Program-made: the position numbers and the translations under genes
In this document: in pieces, positions 20,201-29,256 of the stretch
Numbering within the stretch: the stretch's first letter is position 1
How the letters are laid out: each line of letters opens with the position of its first letter
The notes under the pieces: generated by a model
Database searches by the model: none
What the model saw: only the letters and a program-made list of their open reading frames with translations
Told to the model about the DNA's origin: nothing
Origin: Chitinophagaceae bacterium
Lineage (GTDB): Bacteria; Bacteroidota; Bacteroidia; Chitinophagales; Chitinophagaceae
Length of the DNA: 64,000 nucleotides
Direction of reading: 5' to 3'
Assembly (NCBI GenBank): GCA_016713965.1
Contig: JADJOC010000002.1
Coordinates: 62,001-126,000 of the forward strand

Positions 20201-21694
20201 TTATTTATTACTAATTGCCGTTACTGTTTCTTTTGTTAAATTTAAAAGAGGCTGTGGATATATACCTACTGCAAAAATTATAATTACTATCACAGCTAAA
20301 ATAATTTTTTCATTCCACTTTATTTCTTTTATGGTCGCAGTAAGTGCGTTCGTTTCTCCATAAAAAACTTTTTGAATCATATTTAAAGTATACACAGCTG
20401 CCAAGATAATACATACGCCAGCAGCTACTGCATACCACATATTAAACTGGTACAAGCCGCTTAACATTAAAAATTCTCCAACAAATGCATTGGTGAGTGG
20501 CAGCGCAATATTGGCTACTGCAATTACCACCAGCATAATAGTAAGCACCGGGGCTTTATGGGCTACCCCGCCCAGCTGGGATAATTTTCTTACCCCCAAT
20601 TGCTGTTCTATTAAATGAACCACTATCCAAAGACCGATTATATTAATGCCATGATTAAACATTTGAATCATTACACCCTGGAAACCACTATCATTGTTTG
20701 CAAAAATTGCTGCGCACATTAAACCGATGTGTGCTATGGAAGAATAAGCTACCAGCCGTTTCAGATCGTCCTGGACTATTGCCAGGCAACTTGCATATAT
20801 CATTCCGATTACGGCAAAGCCGATAATAAGGGTATCAAACTTTGCCACTGCTTCAGGGAAAATAGGCAATAACCAGCGTATTAAAGCAAATACACCCATT
20901 TTAACCATCACCCCACTCAGCACCATCGTAGTGGCAGTTGGTGATTGCTCATAAGCGTCCGGCTGCCAGGTATGAAAAGGAAAGATGGGCATTTTAATGG
21001 CAAAGGCAATAAAAAATAACCAAAACATCCAGCCTTGCTGGGCTGCTGTTAAACTGGCTAAGTGAAACGCTCTTAGCGAAAAAGAATGTGCAACTACAGT
21101 TCCATCTGCAAAAGTAATTCCGGTGGTATGTTGGTAAACATAAATAATACCTATCAACATTAATAAAGAGCCGGCAAATGTGTATACAAAAAATTTAAAA
21201 GTAGCTTGTATTCTTTTTTCTCCGCCCCAGCGGCTGCATAAGAAGTAAACGGGTACAAGTGCCAGCTCCCAAAAAAAGTAAAATAACAGAGCATCCATTG
21301 CACAAAAAACACCCATAAGACCAGATTGTGATAAAAGCATCAACCCATAAAATGCACTAGTGTTTTTATACTTGGTTTTGCTGGTTGCAATAAATATTAC
21401 CGGGAAAGCAATAGCAGTTAAAAGCGTTAATATCCGGCCCAGGCCATTTAAACCAACAGTAAAGCTGCTGCCAATATATTTAAGCCATTCGTAACCGAAG
21501 GTTAATCCATTTAATGCTTTATTATCAGCGTAATACAAACTCGTTAAAGAAATACAAAGGGTAAGTACAGAAGCAAACAAGGCCCATGCTTTTGCAATTT
21601 TTTCGTTGCGTAAAAAAAAGGTTATCACTCCAGCTATTAATGGCAAAAAGATCAGTAACTGCGGAAATGTAACCCAAATATTTTTTGCGTCCAT
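20201..21694 (-). CDS. nuoM: NADH-quinone oxidoreductase subunit M
   Basis: This is a proton-pumping membrane subunit of complex I, 497 residues. The antiporter core is visible: FFWELALVPVYFLCSRWGGE with the conserved Glu, FAIKMPIFPFHTWQPDAYEQ and LKRLVAYSSIAHIG. The C-terminal helix is followed by a short tail ending KETVTAISNK. It starts at an ATG nine bases after the corrected nuoL stop, so nuoL-M-N are tightly packed and probably translated together. Confidence 0.97.
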   Translation of the reverse strand: MDAKNIWVTFPQLLIFLPLIAGVITFFLRNEKIAKAWALFASVLTLCISLTSLYYADNKALNGLTFGYEWLKYIGSSFTVGLNGLGRILTLLTAIAFPVIFIATSKTKYKNTSAFYGLMLLSQSGLMGVFCAMDALLFYFFWELALVPVYFLCSRWGGEKRIQATFKFFVYTFAGSLLMLIGIIYVYQHTTGITFADGTVVAHSFSLRAFHLASLTAAQQGWMFWLFFIAFAIKMPIFPFHTWQPDAYEQSPTATTMVLSGVMVKMGVFALIRWLLPIFPEAVAKFDTLIIGFAVIGMIYASCLAIVQDDLKRLVAYSSIAHIGLMCAAIFANNDSGFQGVMIQMFNHGINIIGLWIVVHLIEQQLGVRKLSQLGGVAHKAPVLTIMLVVIAVANIALPLTNAFVGEFLMLSGLYQFNMWYAVAAGVCIILAAVYTLNMIQKVFYGETNALTATIKEIKWNEKIILAVIVIIIFAVGIYPQPLLNLTKETVTAISNK

Positions 21695-21703
21695 ATTATT
21701 GTA

Positions 21704-23582
21704 TTACGAAAACAATTTAATGAAAAATAAAATCAAAATACCAATTACCATTAAAAGCATATAAGCACTCACTTGTCCGTTTTGCATCAATCTTGCCTGC
21801 CTGCTGCTATAGTTGACCAGCCTCCCTATACCGTTTACAAATCCATCTATCACTTTTTTTTTCTAAAATATTATTGAAAAAGACAGATAATAATTTTATG
21901 GGTTGTACAATTATTGCATTATACAGTTCATCCACATACCATTTATTTTCTAATATTTTACCTAACCCTTTTACTGGTTTTAGCTTATAATTTTTATATA
22001 AGAAATAAGCCACTATAATCGTGATAAGTACCAATCCTGCAGTTAACCCCATTAGCGTATATTCCATACTGTGAGTCAGGTGGGTGGTTTGCATTTTACC
22101 TACTACCGGGGCAAGGAATTGACTCAATAGTTCTTTACCGTGCAATACAGCCGGAACATTAATAAAGCCTCCTGCAATAGCAAGTATTGCCAGTAATATC
22201 AACGGTATTGTCATAGCAGCAGGACTTTCATGCACATGATTATGCTGCTCCTGGGTACCTCTGAATTTTCCATTAAATGTTAAAAATAATAGCCTGAACA
22301 TATAAAAAGCAGTAAGGCAAGCTGTAAATAATGCTACTGCATATATTACTTTATTGTATTCAAATGCAGTCATTAAAATAGCATCTTTAGAAAAGAATCC
22401 GCTAAACCCGGGGATTCCTGCGATAGCCAGGCATCCTATTAAGAACGTAACGTAAGTAACTTTCATTTTGGATTTTAGCCCTCCCATATTCCTGATATCC
22501 TGCTCATGGTGCATGCCATGTATTACAGATCCTGCACCCAAAAATAATAACGCTTTAAAAAATGCATGAGTTACCACATGAAATACAGCTGCTACATAAT
22601 TACACATTCCTAAAGCCAGGAACATAAAACCTGACTGGCTTACAGTTGAATAAGCCAATACTTTTTTTATATCATTTTGTTTTAATGCAATAGTAGCTGC
22701 CAGCAACGCAGTTGCTAACCCTATAATTGTAATAATACTTTGTGTAAGCGGTGCTAAAGAATACAATGCATTGCTGCGTGCTATCATATAGATGCCTGCC
22801 GTAACCATTGTTGCAGCATGTATAAGGGCGCTTACAGGAGTAGGCCCGGCCATTGCATCAGGCAACCAGGTGTACAAAGGTATTTGTGCACTTTTGCCGG
22901 TGGCTCCTACAAATAATAATAAAGTAATGCCTGTAATATCTGTCGTGGACAACTTATTTATATTTGTAAATACAGTAGTAAAATCTGTTGTGCCTAATTT
23001 ATTGATCAGCCAAAACACTGCTAATAAAAAACCCAAATCACCAATGCGGTTCATAACAAAAGCTTTCTTAGCAGCTGCATTGTAATTATTATTTTTAAAC
23101 CAATAGCCTATCAGCAGATAAGAGCATAAGCCTACACCCTCCCAACCGATAAACATGATCACAAAATTGGAGCCCATCACCAAAAGCAGCATGGAAAATA
23201 CAAAGAGGTTTAAGTAAGCAAAATACCTGGCAAAATCTTTGCGCTCTTCTGCATGCATATATGCTGTAGAATATAAATGAATAAGAAAACCCACTCCGGT
23301 TATTACCAACAAAAAGATAGATGAAAGCTGGTCTATTTTAAAATCGAAACCTATTTGTAAGGTATTAATATTAATAAATTCAAAATAATGAACAGCAAAA
23401 GTGTGACCGCTTTTTACCTGCAAAAAAATTAAGATGCTGAAAACGAATGAACACAAAATAACCCCACATCCTATAATACTAACCAAAGCTTTGGGAAGCT
23501 GCTTCCTTAATAATCCATTTAATAAAAAACCGATTAATGGCAGGAGCGGAATTAAGTAAATATTTTGTAAAAAACTATTCAT
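21704..23582 (-). CDS. nuoL: NADH-quinone oxidoreductase subunit L (one frameshift)
   Basis: This is the distal proton-pumping subunit of complex I, with its long lateral helix. The start is the ATG at 23582 (MNSFLQNIYLIPLLPLIGFL). Antiporter motifs include GWEGVGLCSYLLIGYWF, KSAQIPLYTWLPDAMAGPTP and KKVLAYSTVSQSGFM. Near the end, the T9 run at 21854-21862 holds one base too many. Removing it changes a premature end (WICKRYREAGQL) into KVIDGFVNGIGRLVNYSSRQ and the normal C-terminal membrane helix, ending FFIKLFS at 21704. Corrected length is about 626 residues. Confidence 0.95.
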
Positions 23583-23661
23583 AAAGTATGCTGCGACCAC
23601 AGGCTACTGACAACAGACGACCAAAAACAACAATCGGTGGCCGGTGGTCAGTCGCCGGTGG

Positions 23662-23988
23662 TCAGTTTTTTAATCTATTTAAAAAGTTTACATCAATTGA
23701 ATGTGTATTCCTGTACATCATTACAATAATGGCAAGTCCCACTGTCACCTCCGCAGCTGCCACCACCATTATAAAAAATACAAATAATTGTGCATCAGTT
23801 GCTGCTGTTGGTATTGCTGTCGGGCTTATGGCGTGCATTTTAGAAAATGCGACTAACAATAAGTTTACAGCATTTAGCATCAGCTCAATGCACATAAATA
23901 TAATTATAGCATTACGGCGGGTAAGTACTCCCACGACCCCTACACAAAAAAGTGCAATGGCTAAAAAAATATAATACTGAATTTGCAT
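23662..23988 (-). CDS. nuoK: NADH-quinone oxidoreductase subunit K
   Basis: This is a small three-helix membrane subunit of complex I, 108 residues. It carries the conserved membrane Glu residues in FMCIELMLNAVNLLL and VVAAAEVTVGLAIIV. The frame is intact. It lies 79 bp before nuoL; that gap contains short tandem blocks of the form GGTGGTCAGT...CCGGTGGTC, seen around 23625-23665. Confidence 0.96.
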   Translation of the reverse strand: MQIQYYIFLAIALFCVGVVGVLTRRNAIIIFMCIELMLNAVNLLLVAFSKMHAISPTAIPTAATDAQLFVFFIMVVAAAEVTVGLAIIVMMYRNTHSIDVNFLNRLKN

Positions 23989-24007
23989 AATAATTATCTA
24001 TTAATTT

Positions 24008-24463
24008 CTACCATTTCCGTTTTACCCACTCAGGCAATGATAAATTAAAACTCATTTTATTTATTTTAGCTTCCGAAACTTCTCCGGTGGATAAATTTTT
24101 TGATACAATAAGATGATCTTTACCTTGCATATAAAAACTAATAAATTGAGCATTGCTATCATTTGGTGCTACTGACTGCCCATTGTTATAAAAAACAATG
24201 TATTTTATAATATAATTTTCACCAGAAGCTTCGGTTCCTTCCACAATAGAATACTGATTGATTATATCCTTTTTAAATTGTTGAACTCTTGCATCCGCTT
24301 TACTTTGTTCGTACCATTTTTTTTGTTCCTCTTCTTCGGATGCCATAGAATCGGAATAGGCTGATGCTTTATCCCATTTTCTACTTATGCGCCACCACAA
24401 AAACAATACGACTGCAATACCTAAAGCTATTCTGATCCATAATGGAAACCCTGCTGATCCCAT
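24008..24463 (-). CDS. Hypothetical membrane-anchored protein inside the nuo operon
   Basis: The 151-residue protein has one N-terminal helix (LWIRIALGIAVVLFLWW), a short charged coiled-coil-like stretch (MASEEEEQKKWYEQSKADARVQ) and a soluble C-terminal domain of mixed beta character (about residues 65-150). I do not recognise a family. It lies 24 bp after nuoJ and 19 bp before nuoK and is surely in the same transcript. It is not a standard complex I subunit. It could be an accessory factor or an unrelated passenger. Confidence 0.75.
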   Translation of the reverse strand: MGSAGFPLWIRIALGIAVVLFLWWRISRKWDKASAYSDSMASEEEEQKKWYEQSKADARVQQFKKDIINQYSIVEGTEASGENYIIKYIVFYNNGQSVAPNDSNAQFISFYMQGKDHLIVSKNLSTGEVSEAKINKMSFNLSLPEWVKRKW

Positions 24464-24487
24464 AACTTTTATTTTATTGAAATTTAT

Positions 24488-24988
24488 TTAATTCTTTTTT
24501 CCAATAACTACTGCACCAATCATTGCACTTAAAAAAAGCACGCTGCTTATTTCAAACGGCAATACATAATCACTAAATAATGCCTTGCCTAAGTTTTTTA
24601 TTAACCCGGCATCCCCGGTATTCAATTGCACGAGGTTAGTTATGCTGTCTGATTTTTTTATTGCTGCAATAATCACTAAAAATAAGCTTCCCCCTGAAAT
24701 TAACCCGGCAAAAATCATTAACCGGTTCTTCGGTGGCTCTGTATCAGCATTTAAATTCATCAGCATTACTACAAATAAAAACAGCACCATAATGGCGCCG
24801 GCATATACAATAATATTTACTATAGCTAAAAACTGGGCATTTAATAAAATATAATGACCTGAAATAGCAAAAAAGGTTATAATTAAATACAATACACTAT
24901 GCACCGGATTTTTACTGGCTATTACCATAATAGCGCTTACTAATGCCAACCCGGATAAAAACCAAAATAATAAATGAATAATATTCAT
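24488..24988 (-). CDS. nuoJ: NADH-quinone oxidoreductase subunit J
   Basis: This membrane subunit of complex I has 166 residues and five helices. The conserved segment VIASKNPVHSVLYLIITFFA is followed by FLAIVNIIVYAGAIMVLFLF, which carries the broken (pi-bulge) helix important for coupling. The C-terminal helix SVLFLSAMIGAVVIG is typical. It starts 31 bp after the nuoI stop. The frame is intact. Confidence 0.96.
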   Translation of the reverse strand: MNIIHLLFWFLSGLALVSAIMVIASKNPVHSVLYLIITFFAISGHYILLNAQFLAIVNIIVYAGAIMVLFLFVVMLMNLNADTEPPKNRLMIFAGLISGGSLFLVIIAAIKKSDSITNLVQLNTGDAGLIKNLGKALFSDYVLPFEISSVLFLSAMIGAVVIGKKN

Positions 24989-25019
24989 AAAGTAACCTCT
25001 ACGTATAAACGAAAATAAA

Positions 25020-25574
25020 TTAATTAAGCTTTTTTTTCTTAGCCCTGTTGCCTAAAGCTTTTTTATATGCTTCTGGATTATCTATGGGATGAGGTATTAA
25101 AAGCTCATCTTTTGAATAAATAAACTGCTTACGCTGATAATCTGATGGTGCAAAGGTCTCACTTAAATATATAGCATCCTTAGGACAAGCCTCTTCGCAT
25201 AACCCACAAAATATACAACGCAACATATTTATCTCATATTTAGCTGCATATTTTTCTTCCCGGTATAAATGTTCTTCATTTGATTTCCTTTCTGCCGCTT
25301 CCATGGTAATTGCTTCTGCAGGACAGGCTACTGCACATAATCCGCATGCCGTACAATTCTCCCTTCCTTCTTCATCACGGTTAAGGATGTGCAACCCCCG
25401 GAAAACCGGGCTAAAAGGCCTTTTCTTTTCAGGATAATTAATAGTAGGCTTCTTTTTAAAGATATGGCTGAATGTTATGGCCATTCCTTTAAATATAGCA
25501 GGCAGGTACATGCGCTCAATAAAGCTCATGGGCTTTCTTTCTACTAATTTTTGTCTATTGGTTAATGCTTGCAT
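25020..25574 (-). CDS. nuoI: NADH-quinone oxidoreductase subunit I
   Basis: This peripheral-arm subunit carries two [4Fe-4S] clusters. The ligand motifs CTACGLCAVACP and CIFCGLCEEACP are both complete. The N terminus (SFIERMYLPAIFKGMAITF) is the amphipathic membrane-contact helix. I take the ATG at 25574 as the start. It overlaps the TGA of the preceding HepT-like gene (TGATG), so translation is probably coupled to an accessory toxin-type gene, which is unusual for a core respiratory subunit. Confidence 0.95.
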   Translation of the reverse strand: MQALTNRQKLVERKPMSFIERMYLPAIFKGMAITFSHIFKKKPTINYPEKKRPFSPVFRGLHILNRDEEGRENCTACGLCAVACPAEAITMEAAERKSNEEHLYREEKYAAKYEINMLRCIFCGLCEEACPKDAIYLSETFAPSDYQRKQFIYSKDELLIPHPIDNPEAYKKALGNRAKKKKLN

Positions 25575-25921
25575 CAATTATTTTTATCTAACTGTTCAAT
25601 TATATTCTTAATTTTTACTTTTAAGGCAGGCAAATCTTTTTGCACGGTTTCCCAAACATATATCCAATTTACCCCATCATAAACATGGACATAAAAATTT
25701 CTTGCCGCTTTTATTACCTGCCATTCTATTTCTTTAAAATCATTTTTTATTCTCTCAGAAACCTTTGCCCCATACTCACCAATAACTATTAAACGCATTA
25801 AAACAGCATCTTTAATTAGCCTATCATTTAAAAAATGATCTTCTTTAATATTTTTTAAATATTCATCAATCGCTTCAATGCTGGAAAGTATCAATTCAAA
25901 ATAATGTATATCTCTTTCCAT
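25574..25921 (-). CDS. hepT: HepT-like HEPN-domain protein (DUF86), candidate toxin
   Basis: The 115-residue all-helical HEPN protein has the RX4HXY motif RNFYVHVY (Arg74, His79, Tyr81), the catalytic/AMP-acceptor signature of HepT. In the MNT/HEPN family, HepT acts as an RNase toxin and MntA silences it by adding AMP to the Tyr. The cognate nucleotidyltransferase gene lies directly upstream (4-bp gap), so the pair looks complete. It is inserted between nuoH and nuoI, with its stop overlapping the nuoI start. Function is inferred from the family. Confidence 0.88.
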   Translation of the reverse strand: MERDIHYFELILSSIEAIDEYLKNIKEDHFLNDRLIKDAVLMRLIVIGEYGAKVSERIKNDFKEIEWQVIKAARNFYVHVYDGVNWIYVWETVQKDLPALKVKIKNIIEQLDKNN

Positions 25922-25925
25922 AACA

Positions 25926-26216
25926 TTAAAAAATCATTTTTTTTTCAACCTCAAAGACATCTTTAATTCTGGGATATAAAAAATCCTTTTCCACTATATC
26001 AACTTTTTTATTAAGTTTTTTTTCTAAATCTATTAAATACTGTGCTAGCCCAAAATAACTTATCCGGGTATTTTCTTTCATTGTAAAAGCTAAATCTATA
26101 TCACTATCGTCATTGGCATCACCTCTTGCATAACTACCAAACAAATAAATATGTTCCACCGGTTTATCAGCGAAATAATCAATTATAATTTGTATTTGCT
26201 CAGAAGAGAGTTTCAT
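25926..26216 (-). CDS. mntA: MntA-like minimal nucleotidyltransferase, candidate antitoxin
   Basis: The 96-residue protein, from the ATG at 26216 (MKLSSEQIQ), has the pol-beta nucleotidyltransferase signature LFGSYARGDANDDSDIDLAF; the GSX10DXD pattern gives Ser28, Asp39 and Asp41. MntA proteins AMPylate HepT partners, and the next gene encodes one. A TTG three codons earlier is a less likely start. It is located inside the nuo operon between a DUF3592-like gene (34 bp upstream) and hepT. Confidence 0.88.
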   Translation of the reverse strand: MKLSSEQIQIIIDYFADKPVEHIYLFGSYARGDANDDSDIDLAFTMKENTRISYFGLAQYLIDLEKKLNKKVDIVEKDFLYPRIKDVFEVEKKMIF

Positions 26217-26250
26217 TTTTTGCAAAAATACTTATTAATTTATTTATTAC

Positions 26251-26778
26251 TCATTTTATTGTGCTATCATTAGCCTTAAATATTTTTTTATTTCTGTCAT
26301 GCCGGTTCATACGAAAAGCAGCCGGTTTTAAAAATATTATAGACAGTATTAATGCTATCACAAATAAAAAAATCCCTAACCCCAGAAAAATAAATTTATC
26401 AGAAGGTACATTCTCCCGGACAGCTTCTGTGGGATAAGCAGGATTATACCGGATTATTAAGGAATCTCCCTCTTTTGGGTCATCTTTTTTAGGAGCCCAC
26501 CCTATTCCTTTTTTCCACTCAGCATTACCCCGCCGCAGGTTAAATAAATAACTGCCAGATTGTATATCCAGTACTCCTTCATAAATCACCTGGTGAAATT
26601 TATCTCCATGCCTAATCTTCCAGTTAGTTATCCTGGCTGTTGCCACCGGCCATTTTAATTTTGCCTGCTGATCTTTATATTCATTCCAGAATATAAAGAT
26701 CAGCAGGATGGATATAGACAAAATGAAAACCTCCACTATTATAAAAAGAGCTTTCTTAGCCAGGATTTTATTCCTCAT
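26251..26778 (-). CDS. DUF3592-like two-helix membrane protein
   Basis: This 175-residue protein has an N-terminal helix (ALFIIVEVFILSISILLIFI) and a C-terminal helix (FLGLGIFLFVIALILSIIFL). Between them is an extracytoplasmic domain with WPVATARITNWKIR, VIYEGVLDI and DSLIIRYNPAYPTEAV, the pattern of DUF3592 proteins. Their role is not established. It begins 8 bp after nuoH ends and is an accessory gene in the nuo operon. It is probably unrelated to electron transfer. Confidence 0.7.
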   Translation of the reverse strand: MRNKILAKKALFIIVEVFILSISILLIFIFWNEYKDQQAKLKWPVATARITNWKIRHGDKFHQVIYEGVLDIQSGSYLFNLRRGNAEWKKGIGWAPKKDDPKEGDSLIIRYNPAYPTEAVRENVPSDKFIFLGLGIFLFVIALILSIIFLKPAAFRMNRHDRNKKIFKANDSTIK

Positions 26779-26786
26779 GGCTATAA

Positions 26787-27842
26787 CTATTTATTAAAAT
26801 ATAAAACTACTCCACCTGTTATCAGCATATTAATTAGCGCAAGCGGTATCATTATTTTCCAGCCCAGGTTCATCAACTGATCATACCTAAAACGGGGGAT
26901 TGTCCATCTTACCCACATAAAAAAAAATGAAAAAGCAACTTTGGCCAGTAAAGCCACCGATCCCAATATTGCAGCAACATTTACCGGTAAGCTGGCTTCA
27001 TTTACAAAAGGTATATCGTAACCTCCAAAAAATAAAGTAGCCATAATAGCACTGCTGATAAACATATTAATATATTCAGCAAATAAAAAGAATCCCAGCT
27101 TCATTGATGAATATTCTGTATGATAACCACCAATCAATTCATTTTCTGCCTCTGGCAAATCAAAGGGGGTGCGGTTACATTCTGCAAATGAACAAATTAA
27201 AAATATCAGAAATCCCAAAGGCTGCTTAAAAAAATTCCACCCTAAAAAACCACCTAAGCTCCCTTGCTGCTGCTGTACCACCATTTCTTTAAGTCCTAAA
27301 TTTCCTGTAACCATTATTAAAGCAATTAAAGAAATGCCCATGGCTAATTCATAGCTGATAATCTGCGATGCAGCCCTCAATCCGCCAATCAAAGAAAATT
27401 TATTATTGCTGGCCCAGCTGCCTATCATAATGCCATACACACCCAGGCTCACCACGGCGAATACATATAATATCCCGATATCAATATTGGCTATTTGCAA
27501 AGAAATATCCCTTCCGAATAAACGGACCGTATCCCCCCAGGGTATTACTGCACTGGTCATCATGGCAGTAAGCATAGCCAGGCACGGCCCCGCAATAAAT
27601 AAAAATTTAGAGGAAAGGGTGGGTATAATTTCTTCTTTAAAAAACAACTTCACCCCATCTGCCAAAGGCTGTAATATCCCAAACGGGCCGGCACGGTTAG
27701 GGCCTCTCCGATCTTGTATTACTGCCGCAATTTTTCTTTCGGCTAAAGTACTGTACATGGCAATAAGCAGCGATGACATCACCACTACTACAATTAATAC
27801 CAGTTTTTCTAACATTAATGCCCAATCAATTGCTAACAGCAT
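26787..27842 (-). CDS. nuoH: NADH-quinone oxidoreductase subunit H
   Basis: This membrane subunit of complex I anchors the peripheral arm and forms much of the quinone entry site. It has 351 residues and eight helices. The diagnostic stretch ERKIAAVIQDRRGPNRAGPFGILQPLADG is near residues 35-65. The Glu-rich loop ...FAECNRTPFDLPEAENELIGGYHTEYSS is near residues 220-245. WVRWTIPRFRYDQLM is near the C terminus. The frame is intact. It begins a sub-block (nuoH, I to N) separated from nuoG by repeats and a strong hairpin. Confidence 0.97.
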   Translation of the reverse strand: MLLAIDWALMLEKLVLIVVVVMSSLLIAMYSTLAERKIAAVIQDRRGPNRAGPFGILQPLADGVKLFFKEEIIPTLSSKFLFIAGPCLAMLTAMMTSAVIPWGDTVRLFGRDISLQIANIDIGILYVFAVVSLGVYGIMIGSWASNNKFSLIGGLRAASQIISYELAMGISLIALIMVTGNLGLKEMVVQQQQGSLGGFLGWNFFKQPLGFLIFLICSFAECNRTPFDLPEAENELIGGYHTEYSSMKLGFFLFAEYINMFISSAIMATLFFGGYDIPFVNEASLPVNVAAILGSVALLAKVAFSFFFMWVRWTIPRFRYDQLMNLGWKIMIPLALINMLITGGVVLYFNK

Positions 27843-27891
27843 AATTTTTCAGTTATTTATTTTGTAACGGCTGCCGCCGTTTTGTAAATTA

Positions 27892-27970
27892 TGTTACCGG
27901 CATTTTATCTTGGTTCATCTTCATTGGCGCTGTGCCCCGCAGAATGCGGTGGTCGCACTCTTGTACAGTA
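27892..27970. repeat. Dispersed intergenic repeat, copy D (reverse)
   Basis: Read on the minus strand: TGTACAAGAGTGCGACC, an imperfect hairpin around ACCGCattctGCGGGGC, then GCCAATGAAGATGAA and GCCGGTAACA. It has the same block order as copy E at 36.8 kb. It sits in the 310-bp gap between nuoG and nuoH. Confidence 0.7.
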
Positions 27971-28007
27971 TCTCTATACTCATCTTAAAAAGTTGCCCAA
28001 TGGTATA

Positions 28008-28062
28008 TAGTACAAGGGAGTGACACAACGATGATGCCATGAAAAACCAAAGCTGGTAACCG
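28008..28062. repeat. Dispersed intergenic repeat, copy B
   Basis: TAGTACAAGGGAGTGACAC, then AACGATGATGCCATGAAAAA and GCTGGTAACCG. It lacks the central hairpin and is almost the same as copy C at 35.3 kb. It lies opposite in orientation to copy D, in the same gap. Confidence 0.7.
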
Positions 28063-28080
28063 CCAAATATAACTTATATA

Positions 28081-28125
28081 AAATTCAAGGAAGTCAAGTT
28101 TTAAAAACTTGACTTCCTTGAATTT
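28081..28125. terminator. Perfect 22-bp inverted repeat after nuoG
   Basis: AAATTCAAGGAAGTCAAGTT (28081 onward, extended by two T) is perfectly complementary to the sequence ending at 28125, with only one unpaired base at the centre. Part of the arm recurs a third time at 28130-28142. It lies 28 bp after the nuoG stop on the minus strand. It could be a terminator or attenuator dividing the nuo operon, or an mRNA stabiliser. Confidence 0.6.
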
Positions 28126-28152
28126 TATGGCTTCCTTGAATTAACACAACTA

Positions 28153-29256
28153 TCAATTTTTTATAGTATCCTTTTCCTTAAAAGTATCCGAGTGCGCAGG
28201 CCCTTCTATTTTACTCAAATGAACATCAGGCTTGTTTACCTCACTTTCATCATGAATATCCATTATTAATTTAGGATTCCTGCCTCCCATTACTTCTTTT
28301 ATTGTTTCCTGCGGTTTTACCATGCCTACATAATGCCCTTGTGAAATTACGGAATGGCGGTTAATTTTGGTCGGGCCTTCCACAACCCAGTCGCTGGTTT
28401 TCTTTTTATCAAACCTGCAGGTATTGCATATCCACCCGGGCTTCCCATCATAACTTTGCACTTCTCCCCACTCATCTTTACGGGCTGTAACCCTGAATAC
28501 TTCATCGCCCCGTAACCATAAGGTTGCTTTACCGCAACATTGAGGATTTTCGCAATTACGATGGGCATCAACCGGTTTGGTAAACCACACCCGGTTTTTA
28601 AACCGGAATGTCCTGTCGGTTAAAGCCCCTACCGGGCATACATCAATCATATTTCCACTAAAGTCATTATTTATTGCTTTGGAAATGTAAGTAGAAATTT
28701 CGGCATGCTCGCCCCGGTCTAAAATACCATGAACCCTTTTATCAGTCAGTTGATCGGCTACATAAGTGCAGCGGTAGCATAGGATGCAACGTGTCATATG
28801 CAATTGTATGTATGGCCCGATATCTTCTTTTTCAAAAGTTCTCCTGGCAAATTCATAACGGGTGCCTTCTTTCCCATGTTCATATCCCAGGTCCTGCAAA
28901 TGGCATTCGCCGGCCTGGTCGCAAATAGGACAATCCAGCGGATGATTTAACAATAGGAATTCTACCACGCCGGCCCTGGCATCTTTTACCTTATCGCTGG
29001 TAATGTTTTTAACTATCATACCATCCATTACAGTGGTACGGCAGCTGGCTACCAATTTAGGCATCGGCCGGGGATCGGCAGTGCTGCCTGCAGCTACTTC
29101 TACCAGGCAGGTACGGCATTTGCCGCCACTGCCCTGCAGCTTGCTGTAGTAGCACATAGCCGGTGGCGTTACATCGCCCCCAATAGACCGGGCAGCATTT
29201 AAAATTGTTGTTCCCGGCTCTACATCAATGGTAATATTGTCTATGGTTACTTTCAT
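28153..29256 (-). CDS. nuoG: NADH-quinone oxidoreductase subunit G, short form
   Basis: This iron-sulfur subunit of the complex I peripheral arm has 367 residues. [2Fe-2S] ligands lie in CYYSKLQGSGGKCRTC and at the following Cys. The His/Cys [4Fe-4S] motif is CPICDQAGECHLQD. Further ligands are RCILCYRC and DVCPVGAL. Only the N-terminal iron-sulfur part plus a short Cys-containing segment (CENPQCCGKA, CNTCRF) exist. The C-terminal molybdopterin-oxidoreductase domain of the roughly 900-residue E. coli protein is absent. Short NuoG is, as I recall, usual in Bacteroidota, and the DNA here shows no sign of truncation. Its start overlaps the preceding gene's stop by one base. Confidence 0.93.
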   Translation of the reverse strand: MKVTIDNITIDVEPGTTILNAARSIGGDVTPPAMCYYSKLQGSGGKCRTCLVEVAAGSTADPRPMPKLVASCRTTVMDGMIVKNITSDKVKDARAGVVEFLLLNHPLDCPICDQAGECHLQDLGYEHGKEGTRYEFARRTFEKEDIGPYIQLHMTRCILCYRCTYVADQLTDKRVHGILDRGEHAEISTYISKAINNDFSGNMIDVCPVGALTDRTFRFKNRVWFTKPVDAHRNCENPQCCGKATLWLRGDEVFRVTARKDEWGEVQSYDGKPGWICNTCRFDKKKTSDWVVEGPTKINRHSVISQGHYVGMVKPQETIKEVMGGRNPKLIMDIHDESEVNKPDVHLSKIEGPAHSDTFKEKDTIKN

